NCBI GenBank assembly: GCA_016926235.1
Contig: JAFGOZ010000035.1
Location: 1 to 9,293, forward strand
Reading direction: 5' to 3'
From: Bacteroidales bacterium
GTDB taxonomy: Bacteria; Bacteroidota; Bacteroidia; Bacteroidales; UBA10428
DNA length: 9,293 bases
Shown: positions 1 to 6,991 of the stretch, in pieces
Position numbering within the stretch: position 1 is the stretch's first letter
Layout: every line of letters begins with the position of its first letter
Program-made: the position numbers and the translations under genes
The notes under the pieces: model-generated
What the model saw: the letters and a program-made list of their open reading frames with translations, nothing else
What the model was told of the DNA's origin: nothing
The model's database searches: none

Positions 1-1
1 A

Positions 2-775
2 GCTTCGGTTAACAGCAGCGGACTTGTTGCTGCAAATGCTGCAGGTTCTGCAACAATTACCGTAAGAACATCCGATGGCGGATATACAGCTACGTGCGCA
101 GTAACAGTAACTTCATCTTCTGCATTTACAGTTACAATTGAGGCTGAAGATTATTTTGAAATGTATGGAATTCAAACTGAGAATACCAGCGATGCCGGTG
201 GAGGACTAAATGTAGGATGGATCGATGCCGGTGACTGGATGGGGTATTCGGTTAATTTACCGGCTGCGGATATATATACAGTTGAATACCGGGTAGCAAG
301 TCTAAACGGTGGTGGTAACTTGCAACTTGAAGTATTTGGCGGAGGAACCAATTATGGCAGCCTTGACATTCCTTCAACAGGAGGATGGCAAAACTGGACA
401 ACCATAAACCATACGGTAAATCTTCCGGGAGGACAGCAGGACCTGGCGATTGTAGCAAACTCTGCCGGATGGAATATTAACTGGTTTGCAATTACACGAG
501 GAATAAAATCTATTGAGACCGAAGGATTTAATGAGCTAAGCGGTATTTCTCTATTTCCTAACTCGGCCGGTAATATTATTAACATTACAGGATTGCCAAA
601 TAATATCAGCCATATTTCAGTATTTGATTTGCTTGGAAAAGAGAAACTCAGTATTGAAACAAACAATAATGAAATGGTTATAATTGATATTTCAGAATTA
701 CATCAAGGATTATACATTTTAGTAATTAGCTCACAAAGTGGTACAATTCAATCACTAAAATTCAGAAAAGAATAA
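2..775 (+). CDS. C-terminal part of a secreted Ig-like/CBM6 protein with T9SS sorting domain (5' end outside window)
   Basis: The open frame runs in from the left edge, so the N-terminus and any catalytic domain are missing; 257 residues remain. About residues 1-38 look like the end of a bacterial Ig-like (BIG2) domain (GLVAANAAGSATITV). Residues about 46-165 are a family 6 carbohydrate-binding module, opening with IEAEDY and carrying the typical block WIDAGDWMGYSVNLP, then GGWQNWTT and GWNINWF near its end. The last 75 or so residues are a type A T9SS sorting domain: LFPNSAGN (the usual PNP motif with the last Pro changed to Ser), SVFDLLGK, DISELHQGLYIL and a basic end. Such proteins are usually glycoside hydrolases or polysaccharide lyases exported through the outer membrane and then anchored or released by the T9SS. 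The enzyme class cannot be told from this piece. A strong terminator follows 20 bp downstream. Confidence 0.9.
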   Translation, partial: ASVNSSGLVAANAAGSATITVRTSDGGYTATCAVTVTSSSAFTVTIEAEDYFEMYGIQTENTSDAGGGLNVGWIDAGDWMGYSVNLPAADIYTVEYRVASLNGGGNLQLEVFGGGTNYGSLDIPSTGGWQNWTTINHTVNLPGGQQDLAIVANSAGWNINWFAITRGIKSIETEGFNELSGISLFPNSAGNIINITGLPNNISHISVFDLLGKEKLSIETNNNEMVIIDISELHQGLYILVISSQSGTIQSLKFRKE

Positions 776-795
776 TAAGTGTGATTGTATAAGTG

Positions 796-836
796 AAAAA
801 CCGGTTTGATATTCTTTGATATCAGACCGGTTTTTT
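796..836 (+). terminator. Rho-independent terminator after the CBM6/T9SS gene
   Basis: A 12-bp stem (801-812 with 819-830, one G-U pair) closes a six-base loop and is followed by six T at 831-836. It is preceded by five A at 796-800, so it could also work for transcripts arriving from the right, where only decayed genes lie. Confidence 0.9.
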
Positions 837-871
837 AATTCTTAATGAAATGATTCCATATCAAATATCCA

Positions 872-1015
872 TTATATCTTCACTTCAGAGATTCTCACTC
901 CTTTAATCAACAGCCAAAACATAAGTGCTACTTCTGAAACTGTATTTGGTAAAGTAACGACCTGATTCACTAAATCTTTATATTCCGGTGATCCTTGCGG
1001 TTTTTTTAATTGATT
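872..1015 (-). pseudogene. C-terminal remnant resembling a DUF4386 membrane protein
   Basis: The minus strand between a stop at 1016-1018 and a TAA at 872-874 encodes about 47 residues with no good start codon. The sequence includes SPEYKDLVNQVVTLPNTVSE followed by ALMFWLLIKGV and a short polar tail. The last hydrophobic helix ending in LWLLIKGV-like residues is what I associate with the C-terminus of DUF4386 integral membrane proteins, so I read this as the surviving tail of such a gene. The assignment rests on a short match recalled from memory; the fragment could be chance coding. The stretch from 1019 to 1149, between this scrap and the next pseudogene, shows nothing I can identify. Confidence 0.4.
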
Positions 1016-1149
1016 TCATTTAATTGAATTTTTTATTTCATAACCTGAGAAATATTAACTAAAGTTATTATCATTCTGCTAAATAGTATCTGCATTTAGT
1101 ATAGTAAAAGTTACCCGACATATTGCAGAACTATCTTAAAGTAGGCATA

Positions 1150-1653
1150 TTAATAGCTGAAAGCCGGAAATATATAATTACTGATAATTTTATACAGAGA
1201 TAACTTTGCCGCGTAGTTACCACCGATAAAAACAACTACCATATCGAGTTCAGGAAATACCATTATAGCCTGGCCTCCCCAGCCACCGGCGCGGTACATC
1301 TTGATTTCTTTCCCTTCATGGGAAAATTTGCTGATCCACCATGAATAACCATATCCATTTTTCCCTGAATCCTCAATGGGAATGTTGATTCTTGCATTAT
1401 TACTATATATTGTTGAGCTTTTTTCTATCTATTCTGAAGGAAGAACCCTTGTACCATTCCAAACCCCATTATTTATATATGTTGCCCCAAACTTGAGCAT
1501 ATCTCTCTGAATCATTTTCAGCGATCCTGCTGTTTCATACATGCCATTGGGGAATTGCCACCTCTCGATAGTATCAATACTGGGAAAAGACAATTTGCTA
1601 CTTTATTAGAATCATAACCGAAATAAATACCAGATTCTCTGCGAATTGCTACA
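1150..1653 (-). pseudogene. Serine beta-lactamase-family (class C-like) hydrolase, truncated and disrupted
   Basis: Reading the minus strand from 1653 down gives NVAIRRESGIYFGYDSNKVA, then a net one-base loss near 1591-1597 moves the frame to FPSIDTIERWQFPNGMYETA. It continues with RDMLKFGATYINNGVWNGTR and LPSE, an in-frame TAG at 1429-1431 where the family expects Trp (the W in LPxxW), then GYGYSWWISKF and AGGWGGQAIMVFPELDMVVV, and a TAA at 1150-1152. These are C-terminal hallmarks of the beta-lactamase/penicillin-binding-protein-like serine hydrolases, the GGWGGQ block standing at the third active-site motif. The N-terminal part with the SxxK serine and the YxN motif is absent, because the homology stops at the stop codon of the methyltransferase upstream. 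It is not expected to make an active enzyme. The family is clear; the substrate is not. Confidence 0.85.
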
Positions 1654-2439
1654 TTATCCTTTTTTTCTTACTATTGCGCGCGCTTTTGTTCCGATGTTAA
1701 TTCTGTTGTAAATAAAGTTGGTTAAGGGTTTATATGAATATGTTTCCCACCGTATCAATTCAAAGTTTGTTAGTTTCAGCAGGTATTTAAATGTCCTTCT
1801 TGAAAACTCGTTGCAATGGCCCGGTCGAAAAGATGGTGAAAACTTCTTTCTGTGCAATCCTGTTTTATTTAAAAAGCGCTGAAACCTGTGACTGACTGAA
1901 TTAATATTTGGAAATTCAAAAATACCATACCCTCTGTTTTTCAGCAATTTCGAAATTTTATTTAATGCGAGGATAGAATCCGGTAAATGTTCAAGTACAT
2001 GTCTAAGTGCAACAGCATCATACTTTTCTCCGGTATTTTCAAATTCCATGAAATCTGCAACATGAACTTCCATTTTCAAAGTATCACGCAGATAATTTGC
2101 ATAATCCGGTGATATTTCAAGACCTTTAACCTTCCATCCATCTTTTCTGGCAAAGTATAATACGGCGCCATTACCACAACCTATATCTAAAAAATTACCT
2201 TTAACAGGGACATACTTCTTTATAGCATTATATGTTAATCTTGCATCATATTGATCTTCGTAATTATCTATTGGTTTAAAACCTGCAAAATATTTACCCT
2301 GGTTTTCGGCAATATTTAAACCTTCCAGATCAAGATTTACAAGTCCGCACTTCCGACATTTGTAGAATTTATACTGGTTCTTATCTCCCACTGTAAAAAA
2401 AAGTATTAGTTTGTCACTATTGCAAATTCTACAATTCAT
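1654..2439 (-). CDS. Zinc-ribbon class I SAM-dependent methyltransferase
   Basis: The protein has 261 residues. The N-terminus carries two CxxC pairs (C3/C6 and C28/C31) that probably bind zinc. A Rossmann methyltransferase domain follows: motif I FLDIGCGNG at 83-91, acidic E108 after strand 2, and DAVALRHVLEHLPD at 141-154, the Methyltransf_23-type pattern. Relatives often sit in surface-polysaccharide or glycan-modification loci and methylate sugars or lipids; the substrate here is unknown. The start at 2437-2439 is preceded by only a weak purine stretch (aagaagttgaga). The beta-helix lipoprotein lies 106 bp upstream on the same strand, so co-transcription is possible but not shown. The 3' end is suspicious: the TAA lies exactly where homology to the broken serine hydrolase begins, and the last residues (KARAIVRKKG) are basic and low in complexity, so the C-terminus may have been cut or remade by a deletion. 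Confidence 0.85.
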   Translation of the reverse strand: MNCRICNSDKLILFFTVGDKNQYKFYKCRKCGLVNLDLEGLNIAENQGKYFAGFKPIDNYEDQYDARLTYNAIKKYVPVKGNFLDIGCGNGAVLYFARKDGWKVKGLEISPDYANYLRDTLKMEVHVADFMEFENTGEKYDAVALRHVLEHLPDSILALNKISKLLKNRGYGIFEFPNINSVSHRFQRFLNKTGLHRKKFSPSFRPGHCNEFSRRTFKYLLKLTNFELIRWETYSYKPLTNFIYNRINIGTKARAIVRKKG

Positions 2440-2545
2440 TTCTCAACTTCTTATTTGATTAGAACTGCCAAAATTAATAAATCCCGCAAGAAATCAGTAA
2501 TATTCACTGAATCTCGTTTTCCTGCTCTTTCGATTATTATTAGTT

Positions 2546-3763
2546 TCATTCCCGGACTAATGGATGAGGATAAGTGTATGGTGAATATCCTGGTTTTTCA
2601 GTGTTGTTATAGTAATCCCTGTTTTCCCTTATATGAATATCACAATTATTATGAACATAAACGTCTATTCCTGCACCATTGTGGTAATTGTTCCACTGAT
2701 ATAAAGGATCAAATTCCTGCGGGGGGTATGGATTTTCATCAATCCACAACCATTCATCGGTAGACCTGCCTATCTGGTCTCTTGCCGGATATCCGTTTGG
2801 CAGTTCATTTCCGTCCCACGGAGAAGTGCCGTCACATAGTCCTCCATCACCCAGAGCTTCAAAACTTCTTCTGTTATCAACAATAATGCTTGGGCCTGAA
2901 AACCAGCTGCCTGTTATGATATTATCAAAGACTACCCCGGTACCACCACGCAGGAAAAACGGAGCCCACATACCTCTTTCTACCTGGTTTATTGTATTGC
3001 CATATATTTCATAGCTTCTTGTTGCCCTGTGCGTACCCTGTAAGGAATGCGCTTCAATATAAGCATCGTTTACAACATTATGGCGGAATACATACCTTCC
3101 ACCGTAATTTGCATCGACAGCATTACCGAATTTTATGAAGTTAAACTCACAGTCCTCCACGAACATTGCGTTATTGGTACCCAACCCCAGCGGTTCCGAC
3201 CATATTTTATTTGCCATAAGTCCAGCGTACCCGACAACAATTACCCGGACATCATTAAATACACAGTGATCAATAACTCCTGTCGGGCAATCATCTTCTT
3301 CAACAGTTCCCCAGGCTATAACTCCTTCAATTGTATTTTCAGTAGGATTTTCAAACAGACAGTGATCAACACGCCAGTCATTTCCTCCGACACGTATTCC
3401 ACACCCATTGTCATTTGATAGCTGAAATCCGATGTTGGTTACACGTGATCCTGAATTGTTTAAATTGATTATAATACCGGGTGTTGTTGAATCTGATGAA
3501 ATAATGGTAGTTTCTTCACCACTCCCGAGCAGTGTTATCCTTCTGCCATCAGGAACTACTAATGTTCCGTACCAGGTGCTGCTGCCTTCAGGTATCTGAA
3601 CTGTATACCCGCTTTCGGCAGAATCGACGGCTACCTGCACATCTTCCAGGGAGGTGCTCGCCGCCATAATAATTTTACTTATAGTGTTACTGTCTTTTTT
3701 ACATCCGTATATAGTAATTATAATTACAGTGAACAGAATAATAATTCTGAACTGGCGATACAT
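2546..3763 (-). CDS. Right-handed parallel beta-helix lipoprotein
   Basis: The protein has 405 residues. A hydrophobic signal peptide (residues 5-19) ends in the lipobox IYGC, with C21 the predicted lipidated residue, so the protein should sit in the outer or inner membrane facing periplasm or surface. Residues 37-80 (LEDVQVAVDSAESGYTVQIP, then a WYGTLVV strand) match the N-terminal cap of pectin-lyase-like folds. Beta-helix turns follow with repeated hydrophobic/Asn/Cys patterns: VDHCLFEN at 132-139, IDHCVFNDV at 164-172, VEDCEFNFI at 202-210, FRHNVVND at 226-233 and IYGNTINQ at 253-260. The C-terminus has a motif, GYSPYTYPHPLV at 392-403, that I recall from many secreted beta-helix proteins. 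A role in polysaccharide binding or lysis is possible, but I cannot point to catalytic residues. The start lies 11 bp after the DUF3795 stop, which suggests an operon. Confidence 0.85.
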   Translation of the reverse strand: MYRQFRIIILFTVIIITIYGCKKDSNTISKIIMAASTSLEDVQVAVDSAESGYTVQIPEGSSTWYGTLVVPDGRRITLLGSGEETTIISSDSTTPGIIINLNNSGSRVTNIGFQLSNDNGCGIRVGGNDWRVDHCLFENPTENTIEGVIAWGTVEEDDCPTGVIDHCVFNDVRVIVVGYAGLMANKIWSEPLGLGTNNAMFVEDCEFNFIKFGNAVDANYGGRYVFRHNVVNDAYIEAHSLQGTHRATRSYEIYGNTINQVERGMWAPFFLRGGTGVVFDNIITGSWFSGPSIIVDNRRSFEALGDGGLCDGTSPWDGNELPNGYPARDQIGRSTDEWLWIDENPYPPQEFDPLYQWNNYHNGAGIDVYVHNNCDIHIRENRDYYNNTEKPGYSPYTYPHPLVRE

Positions 3764-3774
3764 GGTATTAGTTT

Positions 3775-4140
3775 TTATATGCTGTTTGATTGTCTGATCT
3801 CTTCAAGTCTTTCCTGTGCTCCCGGATCAAGTGAAAAATGTTCCCTGAGCTTGTCACATGCATAGTCTTCACAAAACGCGCAACTTTCCAGATCTCTGTT
3901 AATGGCACATTTTCTTATCTCACATTTCCGGCATCCCGAAAACAATACGTCAGAATATGCCTTGCAACCGTCACAGTCGTTAACCTCCTTCGCTGTTAGA
4001 TGTATTCCATAATGTTTGCGGCATATTTCGGCAATCGACTCCCGTAAAGCCTGTTGCTTTATTTTATCAGTTTCCAGTGTGGCCAGATGAATAGGACAGC
4101 TTTCACAAGCAAGACCACAATATGCTATCATTGTATTCAT
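3775..4140 (-). CDS. Cys-rich DUF3795 family protein
   Basis: A protein of 121 residues with twelve cysteines: C8, C12, C15, C40, C56, C59, C70, C73, C78, C87, C90 and C95. The opening AYCGLACESCPIH, the CDGC and CRKCEIRKC blocks, and the CAFCEDYACDKL block are the usual signature of DUF3795, a widespread small family of unknown function in bacteria and archaea. The paired cysteines suggest bound zinc or an iron-sulfur cluster, but the sequence does not say which. There is no signal peptide, so it should be cytosolic. The start at 4138-4140 was chosen over Met4 because it gives the full N-terminal motif; both are possible. It is first in a probable two-gene unit with the beta-helix lipoprotein 11 bp downstream. 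Confidence 0.85.
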   Translation of the reverse strand: MNTMIAYCGLACESCPIHLATLETDKIKQQALRESIAEICRKHYGIHLTAKEVNDCDGCKAYSDVLFSGCRKCEIRKCAINRDLESCAFCEDYACDKLREHFSLDPGAQERLEEIRQSNSI

Positions 4141-4242
4141 TTTGGCAGTGTTTGTATTATATCTTTTTAAAGTTACTCAATGAAAGCGAAATAAAAATTA
4201 TTTTATTGCCGTGCGTACCGATATACTCCTCTGCAGGTGGAT

Positions 4243-4722
4243 TTAATTAAATTCTAAAATATCCTTATGTTTTATAGCTTCGTTATAAATTGTTCCTTTT
4301 CTTATAAATGCCGGTCCCAATCCACTACCTCTGCCTACTAACAATTTATCACCAGTTTTTAAATTTAATGAATCCATTAACCCATCCGATAATCTAAAAT
4401 ATTTGTCTTTGTCAATAAATGTCCAGCTGATCAATCTGTCTCCGGATCTTATGATTTTTAATAATTCTGAAGTAAATGATTTTGTCTTTTTTTTGTATCC
4501 GATTAATCTGACAATATTATTACCTAACTTTGAAATAATAACAGATTTCGGAGTAATTATACTAAATCCTCCGGAGGATTTGCTACCTGATAATATAATC
4601 ACTTTATCAGCTTTCATTAACTGATATTCACCATAGGTTTCATCCGGTATCCGAATCCTTAGATCACTATTTATAGTTGTCCAGCCAAATATGTATTTTC
4701 CTCCTTTTACTAATTGTGGCAT
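4243..4722 (-). CDS. Protein of two AbrB-like repeats, function unknown
   Basis: The protein has 159 residues, no signal peptide and no membrane segment. It contains two similar halves. Residues 8-40 and 94-126 align without gaps at an offset of 86: W14/W100, T15/T101, I17/I103, D20/D106, R24/R110, D27/D113, L35/L121, D39/D125 and K40/K126 are identical. Each unit has the shape of a SpoVT/AbrB-type strand, short helix, Leu-x-x-(Ala/Gly)-Asp-Lys, strand, followed by a Ser/Gly-rich turn (SGSKSSGGF; GRGSGLGPAF). I recall hypothetical proteins with the same start (MPQLVKGGKY) in other anaerobes, so it is probably a conserved family. AbrB-like folds often bind DNA as dimers, but some bind other ligands, so a regulator is only a guess. 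It lies 70 bp after the two-TM protein gene and may be the last gene of that unit. Confidence 0.75.
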   Translation of the reverse strand: MPQLVKGGKYIFGWTTINSDLRIRIPDETYGEYQLMKADKVIILSGSKSSGGFSIITPKSVIISKLGNNIVRLIGYKKKTKSFTSELLKIIRSGDRLISWTFIDKDKYFRLSDGLMDSLNLKTGDKLLVGRGSGLGPAFIRKGTIYNEAIKHKDILEFN

Positions 4723-4792
4723 ATTATAAACAGTGATTTATTGAATGCGGTCTGTTGTTTGAATTTATGTAATGTAATAACTATCATAAATG

Positions 4793-5254
4793 TTATCCTT
4801 GTGCTGCTACACCCAGCTGATCGGTTAAGTTATCAACGTATTGCTTTGCTGAATTAAGACTCGGTGTTTTTTTCAGATACATTATCTTTTCACCTATTGC
4901 ATTATAAAGTACAACTACTATATCATTATTACGCAAGTCAGTACTCCTGTTGCTACGACTGTATGTTCTCCAGACTTTATTAGATCTTATAATCCCGATT
5001 TTCATTTCCGGAGATACCGCTATCCATTGTCCAACAGGTAGAATTCCAAACAGATTATTAGACAACTTTACTCTCTTTTTAGTAAGATCTATTTTTACAC
5101 TGGTTGATGTAAATCCAATAAATGCTCCTACTGTAATCAATATCAGCCCGGATAATTCATATAAAGTAATGATCAAACCCACAATAAAAATCAAAATACC
5201 TGCAAAACTTCCTGCAGGTCCGAATGGTTTATCAAGTTTATTTTTTACTGTCAT
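4793..5254 (-). CDS. Two-TM membrane protein with PH-like C-terminal domain, function unknown
   Basis: The protein has 153 residues. Two hydrophobic segments (about 14-33 and 35-52) form a tight hairpin, followed by a soluble region of about 100 residues beginning IDLTKKRVKLSNNLFG. The pattern of a basic/hydrophobic strand, LFG turn, Trp, then alternating strands ending in a helix (SLNSAKQYVDNL, 132-143) resembles bacterial PH-like domains in membrane proteins; this is inference from pattern only. The start codon overlaps the stop of the upstream lipoprotein gene in an ATGA arrangement (5251-5254), so the two are very likely translationally coupled and may act together at the envelope. I do not recognise a named family. 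Confidence 0.75.
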   Translation of the reverse strand: MTVKNKLDKPFGPAGSFAGILIFIVGLIITLYELSGLILITVGAFIGFTSTSVKIDLTKKRVKLSNNLFGILPVGQWIAVSPEMKIGIIRSNKVWRTYSRSNRSTDLRNNDIVVVLYNAIGEKIMYLKKTPSLNSAKQYVDNLTDQLGVAAQG

Positions 5255-5874
5255 TCTTTGTATTCATTATTGTGTGATCGTATTTTCGTTTTTACAACTT
5301 CCCAGGACCAGTATTCATTATTATATCTATGTGAATAATCGGATATATTTCTACTGACAAATTCAATCAACTTTTTTTCATTTTCTTTCTTACAATAGAG
5401 TTCAATTTTTACGGCCTTCTTGTCATGATAGTAATAAACCTCAGGATTTGGTACATATATTTCTGGTTCATAATATTCTGACATAAGTTTAAATTCTATA
5501 AAAGTATGAATCGGGACTTTCTGCCCGGAATCATTTATAATGAATTGATCCATTAATTCATTTAATGTTGTTGATTTATCCATGACGGCAATTTGTTCCT
5601 TCACATTCCCTATTGAAACATTATACTTTTTGATTATTGAGGTATCAATATGAAAATGAATGGAAGATACTGTAATTGGCCTCCCAATAATTTTAAGACT
5701 ATCAATTAATCCCGAGTTAGTAAAATCGTTCCTTAATGAATCGTAGGTTTTTTGCGGATTCATAAAGTCGTTGTAAACGATTAGGTTAACAACCCCGAAT
5801 TGGTTGCTGTTTCTAATAATGCTACAGGAACAAATTAACAGAAATGATATAGTATAACAAGTAATTTTAAGCAT
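5251..5874 (-). CDS. Small lipoprotein with resemblance to RND-transporter docking region
   Basis: I chose the start at 5872-5874 (207 residues) because it places a short signal peptide, MLKITCYTISFLLICSC, at the N-terminus, with C17 as the lipidated residue. The frame is open from 5943, directly after the PhzF stop, which would add 23 residues and bury the signal. The mature part has no clear family, but residues 67-130 follow a pattern I associate with the periplasmic docking/porter region of HAE1-type RND pumps: IHFHIDTS, KYNVSIGNV, TLNELMDQFII, SGQKVPIHTFIEFK. Later come PEIYVPNPEVYYYH and KAVKIELYC, as RND proteins have an Asn-containing turn and then an 'av-i' strand here. There is no transmembrane domain, so it cannot be a pump. 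Its stop overlaps the next gene's start. Role unknown; a stand-alone envelope adaptor is only a guess. Confidence 0.75.
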   Translation of the reverse strand: MLKITCYTISFLLICSCSIIRNSNQFGVVNLIVYNDFMNPQKTYDSLRNDFTNSGLIDSLKIIGRPITVSSIHFHIDTSIIKKYNVSIGNVKEQIAVMDKSTTLNELMDQFIINDSGQKVPIHTFIEFKLMSEYYEPEIYVPNPEVYYYHDKKAVKIELYCKKENEKKLIEFVSRNISDYSHRYNNEYWSWEVVKTKIRSHNNEYKE

Positions 5875-5943
5875 AGATACTGATACAGTATTTATAAAAT
5901 TTTTTAAAATATATATTATATTTCGCTCAAGGGTTAGCGGCAT

Positions 5944-6726
5944 CTATATTTTAATATCTCCAATTAAATATGTGACTGCTTTTCCGCTAATCTCAACACG
6001 TTCACCTAAGTATTTACACTTTAGCATTCCTCCTCTTTTAGATATTTGTTGAGCACTCAGTTCCGATTTGTTCAAACGATTTGACCAGTATGGAGTCAGC
6101 GTAGTATGCGAGGAACCTGTAACAGGATCCTCATCAATTCCTGATTGTGGTGCAAAAAATCTACTAACAAAATCTGTCTGATTTCCTCTCGCGGTTACAA
6201 TTATCCCTCTGGCTTTGATTTGTGCAATCAAAGATAAATCAGGAGTCATATTTGAGATAACTTCTTCATCATCAAAAATTAACATATAATCGGTATTCCC
6301 TTTGAATGCTTCTGACGGTTTAACATCAAATGGTTTTATCAACTCATCAGTCAAATCGACTTTCTTTATTTTATCAGAAGGAAAGTCTAAAACAAAAAAA
6401 TCATCAGATTTACGAACTTTTAATATTCCGCTCTTTGAGTTAAATGCAATACTTTCTCCTTCATAGCCTCGATAATTATAAAGCACATAAGCTTCAGCTA
6501 GTGTTGCATGCCCGCATAAATCCACCTCTACAGCCGGGGTGAACCATCGAATTTGATATTCAGTTCCATCTTTAATAAAAAACCCCGTCTCTGATAAATT
6601 ATTTTCAGCCGCAATTTTTATTAACAATTCATCGTCTAACCAATTATCTAAAGGACAAATTGCAGCGGCATTTCCTTTGAATATTTCAGTAGTAAAAGTA
6701 TCAATCTGATAAAGCTTTATTTCCAT
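5944..6726 (-). CDS. PhzF family isomerase/epimerase-like protein
   Basis: At 260 residues it has the normal length for the PhzF family (diaminopimelate-epimerase fold, two similar halves). Visible hallmarks are the opening YQIDTFTTEIFKGNAAAICP at 6-25, the catalytic glutamate E46 in NNLSET, DLCGHATLA at 69-77, and IDEDPVTGSSHTTL at 197-210. In phenazine producers PhzF isomerises dihydro-3-hydroxyanthranilate, but most family members occur outside phenazine clusters and have unknown substrates. No other phz-like gene is present here, so I do not assign phenazine synthesis. It is cytosolic. It is the first gene of the leftward unit and is divergent from the uracil-DNA glycosylase across 265 bp. 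Confidence 0.92.
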   Translation of the reverse strand: MEIKLYQIDTFTTEIFKGNAAAICPLDNWLDDELLIKIAAENNLSETGFFIKDGTEYQIRWFTPAVEVDLCGHATLAEAYVLYNYRGYEGESIAFNSKSGILKVRKSDDFFVLDFPSDKIKKVDLTDELIKPFDVKPSEAFKGNTDYMLIFDDEEVISNMTPDLSLIAQIKARGIIVTARGNQTDFVSRFFAPQSGIDEDPVTGSSHTTLTPYWSNRLNKSELSAQQISKRGGMLKCKYLGERVEISGKAVTYLIGDIKI

Positions 6727-6766
6727 TTGTTTAATATTTATTTTTTATGAATTATTAATCCTCAAG

Positions 6767-6803
6767 ACATCTGTTCTAATTACCACTGAAGAATCACAGA
6801 TGT
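6767..6803. repeat. Inverted repeat in the divergent phzF-like/UDG intergenic region
   Basis: The 8-bp arms acatctgt (6767-6774) and acagatgt (6796-6803) are perfect reverse complements separated by 21 bp. They lie 40-80 bp upstream of the PhzF-family start, a plausible operator position. An 8-bp match of this kind can also arise by chance in AT-rich DNA. No Bacteroidota-type promoter element was found with confidence in the surrounding 6727-6991 region. Confidence 0.25.
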
Positions 6804-6991
6804 GAAAGGTTATGAATCTGATAAGTCTGGTGAATTAAAGTGATTTCTTATCATACTGTTGTAAAATATGTTAATTTTTAGATATTAAAAATAGCACTTT
6901 CCATCAGATGTTTAAAACAATGATTTATTTTGAGTTTTCTTAATATTTAGTTTATTAATAATTTTACATAACAATCTATTTTTAATATTCC

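Noticed and set aside
1079..1099. Small hairpin ctaaat/atttag
   Set aside because: Six AT-rich pairs with a nine-base loop and no T-run; expected by chance in such DNA.
3047..3418. Plus-strand open frame of 123 codons
   Set aside because: It lies wholly inside the beta-helix lipoprotein gene on the other strand and has no family features.
4190..4208. AT-only inverted repeat after the AbrB-like gene
   Set aside because: Only A-T pairs in the stem, so it is too weak to call a terminator.
4950..5357. Plus-strand open frame of 135 codons
   Set aside because: Antisense to the coupled lipoprotein and membrane-protein genes; composition and hydrophobic runs mirror the opposite strand.
5875..5943. 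N-terminal extension of the lipoprotein starting right after the PhzF stop
   Set aside because: It would place 23 residues ahead of a textbook lipoprotein signal peptide, and its DNA is very AT-rich; the internal ATG at 5872-5874 fits better.
5944..6726. Phenazine biosynthesis locus
   Set aside because: Only a PhzF-family gene is present; the family is widespread outside phenazine producers and no other phz-type gene is in the window.
6727..6991. Bacteroidota sigma-ABfr type promoters (TTTG, TAnnTTTG) in the divergent region
   Set aside because: I searched both strands by eye and found only imperfect matches that I would not defend.
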